NCBI GenBank assembly: GCA_964580525.1
Contig: CAZOKN010000063.1
Span: 1-7,491 of the forward strand
Length of the DNA: 7,491 nucleotides
From: CAZOKN01 sp964580525
GTDB lineage: Bacteria; Pseudomonadota; Alphaproteobacteria; Rickettsiales; UBA6187
Direction: 5' to 3'
Part shown: positions 6,981-7,491 of the stretch, piece by piece
Numbering within the stretch: position 1 is the stretch's first letter
Layout: each line of letters begins with the position of its first letter
The notes under the pieces: model-generated
What the model saw: the letters and a program-made list of their open reading frames with translations, nothing else
What the model was told of the DNA's origin: nothing
The model's database searches: none
Made by a program: the position numbers and the translations under genes

Positions 6981-7009
6981 TTTATACCCACAATATATAG
7001 ATGTGTAAA
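6981..7009 (-). promoter_or_regulatory. Predicted sigma-70-type promoter of the fliF operon
   Basis: On the minus strand TTTACA (7004-7009, five of six against TTGACA) and TATAAA (6981-6986, five of six against TATAAT) are separated by exactly 17 bases. The start of transcription would be near 6974, giving a leader of about 105 bases before fliF. It lies downstream of the 16S terminator, as needed for an independent unit. I found no sigma-54 -24/-12 element with correct GG-GC spacing here, so the operon appears to be driven by the housekeeping factor, as early (class II) flagellar operons often are. Confidence 0.6.
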
Positions 7010-7037
7010 GCACTCCCCACAAAAATATTGTGGATAA
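6984..7037. promoter_or_regulatory. Cluster of CCACA-core sites with one perfect DnaA box at the fliF promoter
   Basis: The minus strand reads TTATCCACA at 7029-7037, a perfect match to the DnaA box consensus. Two weaker plus-strand sites share the CCACA core: ATACCCACA (6984-6992, seven of nine) and CTCCCCACA (7013-7021, six of nine). In addition CCACAATAT (6988-6996) and ATATTGTGG (7025-7033) form a perfect 9-base inverted repeat with centres 37 bases apart, flanking the -35 element, and CCACAA/TTGTGG (7017-7022, 7028-7033) forms a tighter dyad. The sites overlap or flank the promoter, so a bound protein could affect fliF transcription. DnaA is one candidate; another dimeric regulator is possible. 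The sequence is seen; the binding is inferred. Confidence 0.4.
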
Positions 7038-7168
7038 ATATTAAATAATCGAAATAACCTAAAATTTATTTGCTTATAAAATAAGTTAACTCTAGGTAGA
7101 ATTAATAATTATAGAGCAAATTTAAGAATCATTATGAACAATTAGCAATTTTTTTAGGACGTAGAAAT
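7038..7168. other. AT-rich intergenic stretch without a recognisable gene
   Basis: The spacer between the CCACA-site cluster and the 16S terminator is strongly AT-rich. It contains a minus-strand TATAAT (7108-7113) with no convincing -35 hexamer at 16-18 bases, and a short dyad CTTAT/ATAAG (7073-7077, 7081-7085). No CtrA site (TTAA-N7-TTAA) is present. A second, upstream start of transcription for fliF could lie here, but I cannot support one firmly. Confidence 0.4.
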
Positions 7169-7199
7169 AAAAAAAGCCGCTCAAAAAGCGGCTTTTTTT
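7169..7199. terminator. Bidirectional rho-independent terminator after 16S rRNA
   Basis: GCCGCT (7176-7181) and AGCGGC (7187-7192) form a perfect GC-rich stem with a five-base loop, flanked by seven As on one side and eight Ts on the other. The A and T runs extend the stem and supply a U-tract in either direction. On the minus strand it ends the 16S transcript about 120 bases after the mature 3' end and separates it from the fliF operon. It is the strongest terminator in the window. Confidence 0.93.
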
Positions 7200-7321
7200 T
7201 ATAGTTTTTCAACCAAAGTACATAAAAAAGAGAAACAAAGACGGTGGCAACGTATATTATTTGACTAATATAGAAGGCTATAATTTCCACTAAAAAATGG
7301 AAAGCGCCTTCATCAAGTCTG
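7200..7321 (-). other. 16S rRNA 3' trailer with small hairpin, no tRNA or 23S
   Basis: These roughly 120 bases lie between the mature 16S end and the terminator. A 6-base hairpin (TTTCCA at 7284-7289, TGGAAA at 7298-7303) occurs just after the rRNA. I see no tRNA cloverleaf, no CCA end and no 23S start. The trailer probably pairs with the 16S leader for processing, but the leader is outside the window. A 69-codon GTG-started reading frame crosses this stretch into the 16S gene and is judged spurious. Confidence 0.6.
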
Positions 7322-7491
7322 AAAGGAGGTAATCCAGCCACTGGTTCCCCAACGGCTACCTTGTTACGACTTCACCCCAGTCACTGACCCTACCGTGGAC
7401 GGCTGCCTCTTACGTTAGCTCGCCGGCTTCAGGTAGAACCAACTCCCATGGCGTGACGGGCAGTGTGTACAAGACCCGGGAACGTATTCAC
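7322..7491 (-). rRNA. rrs: 16S ribosomal RNA, 3' end (partial; 5' part beyond window)
   Basis: About 170 bases of the 3' minor domain are present. The transcript strand contains the universal TTGTACACAC...GCCCGTC decoding stretch, GAAGTCGTAACAAGGTAGCC and the anti-Shine-Dalgarno ACCTCC at the 3' end. Helix 45 keeps the GGAA tetraloop methylated by KsgA. Its stem differs from E. coli by paired changes (UUGG/CCAG and AGCCG/UGGCU still pair), as expected of a working gene. The mature end is placed at 7322 by alignment with E. coli. At the E. coli C1400 position (7462) the rRNA has U, and at C1388 (7474) also U. The GGCTGGATTACCTCC ending is the form I recall from Rickettsia. The gene is transcribed towards the fliF operon but is separated from it by the terminator. 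Confidence 0.97.

Noticed and set aside
7086..7105. CtrA binding site (two TTAA half-sites)
   Set aside because: The half-sites are 12 bases apart instead of seven.
7132..7341. 69-codon minus-strand reading frame beginning with GTG inside the 16S 3' end
   Set aside because: Its first codons are the anti-Shine-Dalgarno end of 16S rRNA and it runs through the intrinsic terminator; no protein family is recognised.

Overview
The window is a flagellar gene cluster on the minus strand, with the 3' end of a 16S rRNA gene at the right edge, also on the minus strand. In transcription order (right to left) it holds: 16S rRNA 3' end, a strong intrinsic terminator, a promoter and leader region of about 300 bases, fliF, fliG, fliH (flbE), fliN, flbD (a sigma-54 activator), and flhA, whose 3' end lies beyond base 1. 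No gene is supported on the plus strand, and there are no transposons, phage genes, CRISPR arrays or tRNAs.

The organism looks like an AT-rich alphaproteobacterium, most probably a flagellated member of the Rickettsiales (for example the Midichloriaceae). Three observations support this. The order fliF-fliG-fliH-fliN-flbD is that of the Caulobacter fliF operon, and FlbD is an alphaproteobacterial regulator. The 16S 3' end reads GGCTGGATTACCTCC and carries a U at the E. coli C1400 position, forms I associate with Rickettsiales. The 16S gene is followed by a terminator about 120 bases downstream, with no tRNA or 23S, which fits the split rRNA operons of that order. The assignment is an inference from these signs, not from a tree.

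The products form the core of the flagellar motor. FliF is the MS ring in the inner membrane. FliG is the switch protein bound to the FliF C-terminus. FliN is part of the C ring, and FliH docks the export ATPase on it. FlhA is the export gate through which rod, hook and filament proteins pass. FlbD would control sigma-54 flagellar promoters elsewhere, and possibly this operon. fliM, fliI, fliX and rpoN are not in the window.

The most interesting material lies between the genes. There is a cluster of CCACA-core sites, including one perfect DnaA box, at the fliF promoter. A 31-codon hydrophobic leader ORF ends in an ATGA overlap with the fliF start. A long-loop inverted repeat covers the flhA ribosome binding site, and a perfect 15-bp palindrome with a T-rich tail precedes flbD. 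The fliG gene is interrupted by a run of 17 undetermined bases that is the wrong length to keep the frame. I found no wholly undescribed system; these regulatory features are the candidates worth testing.
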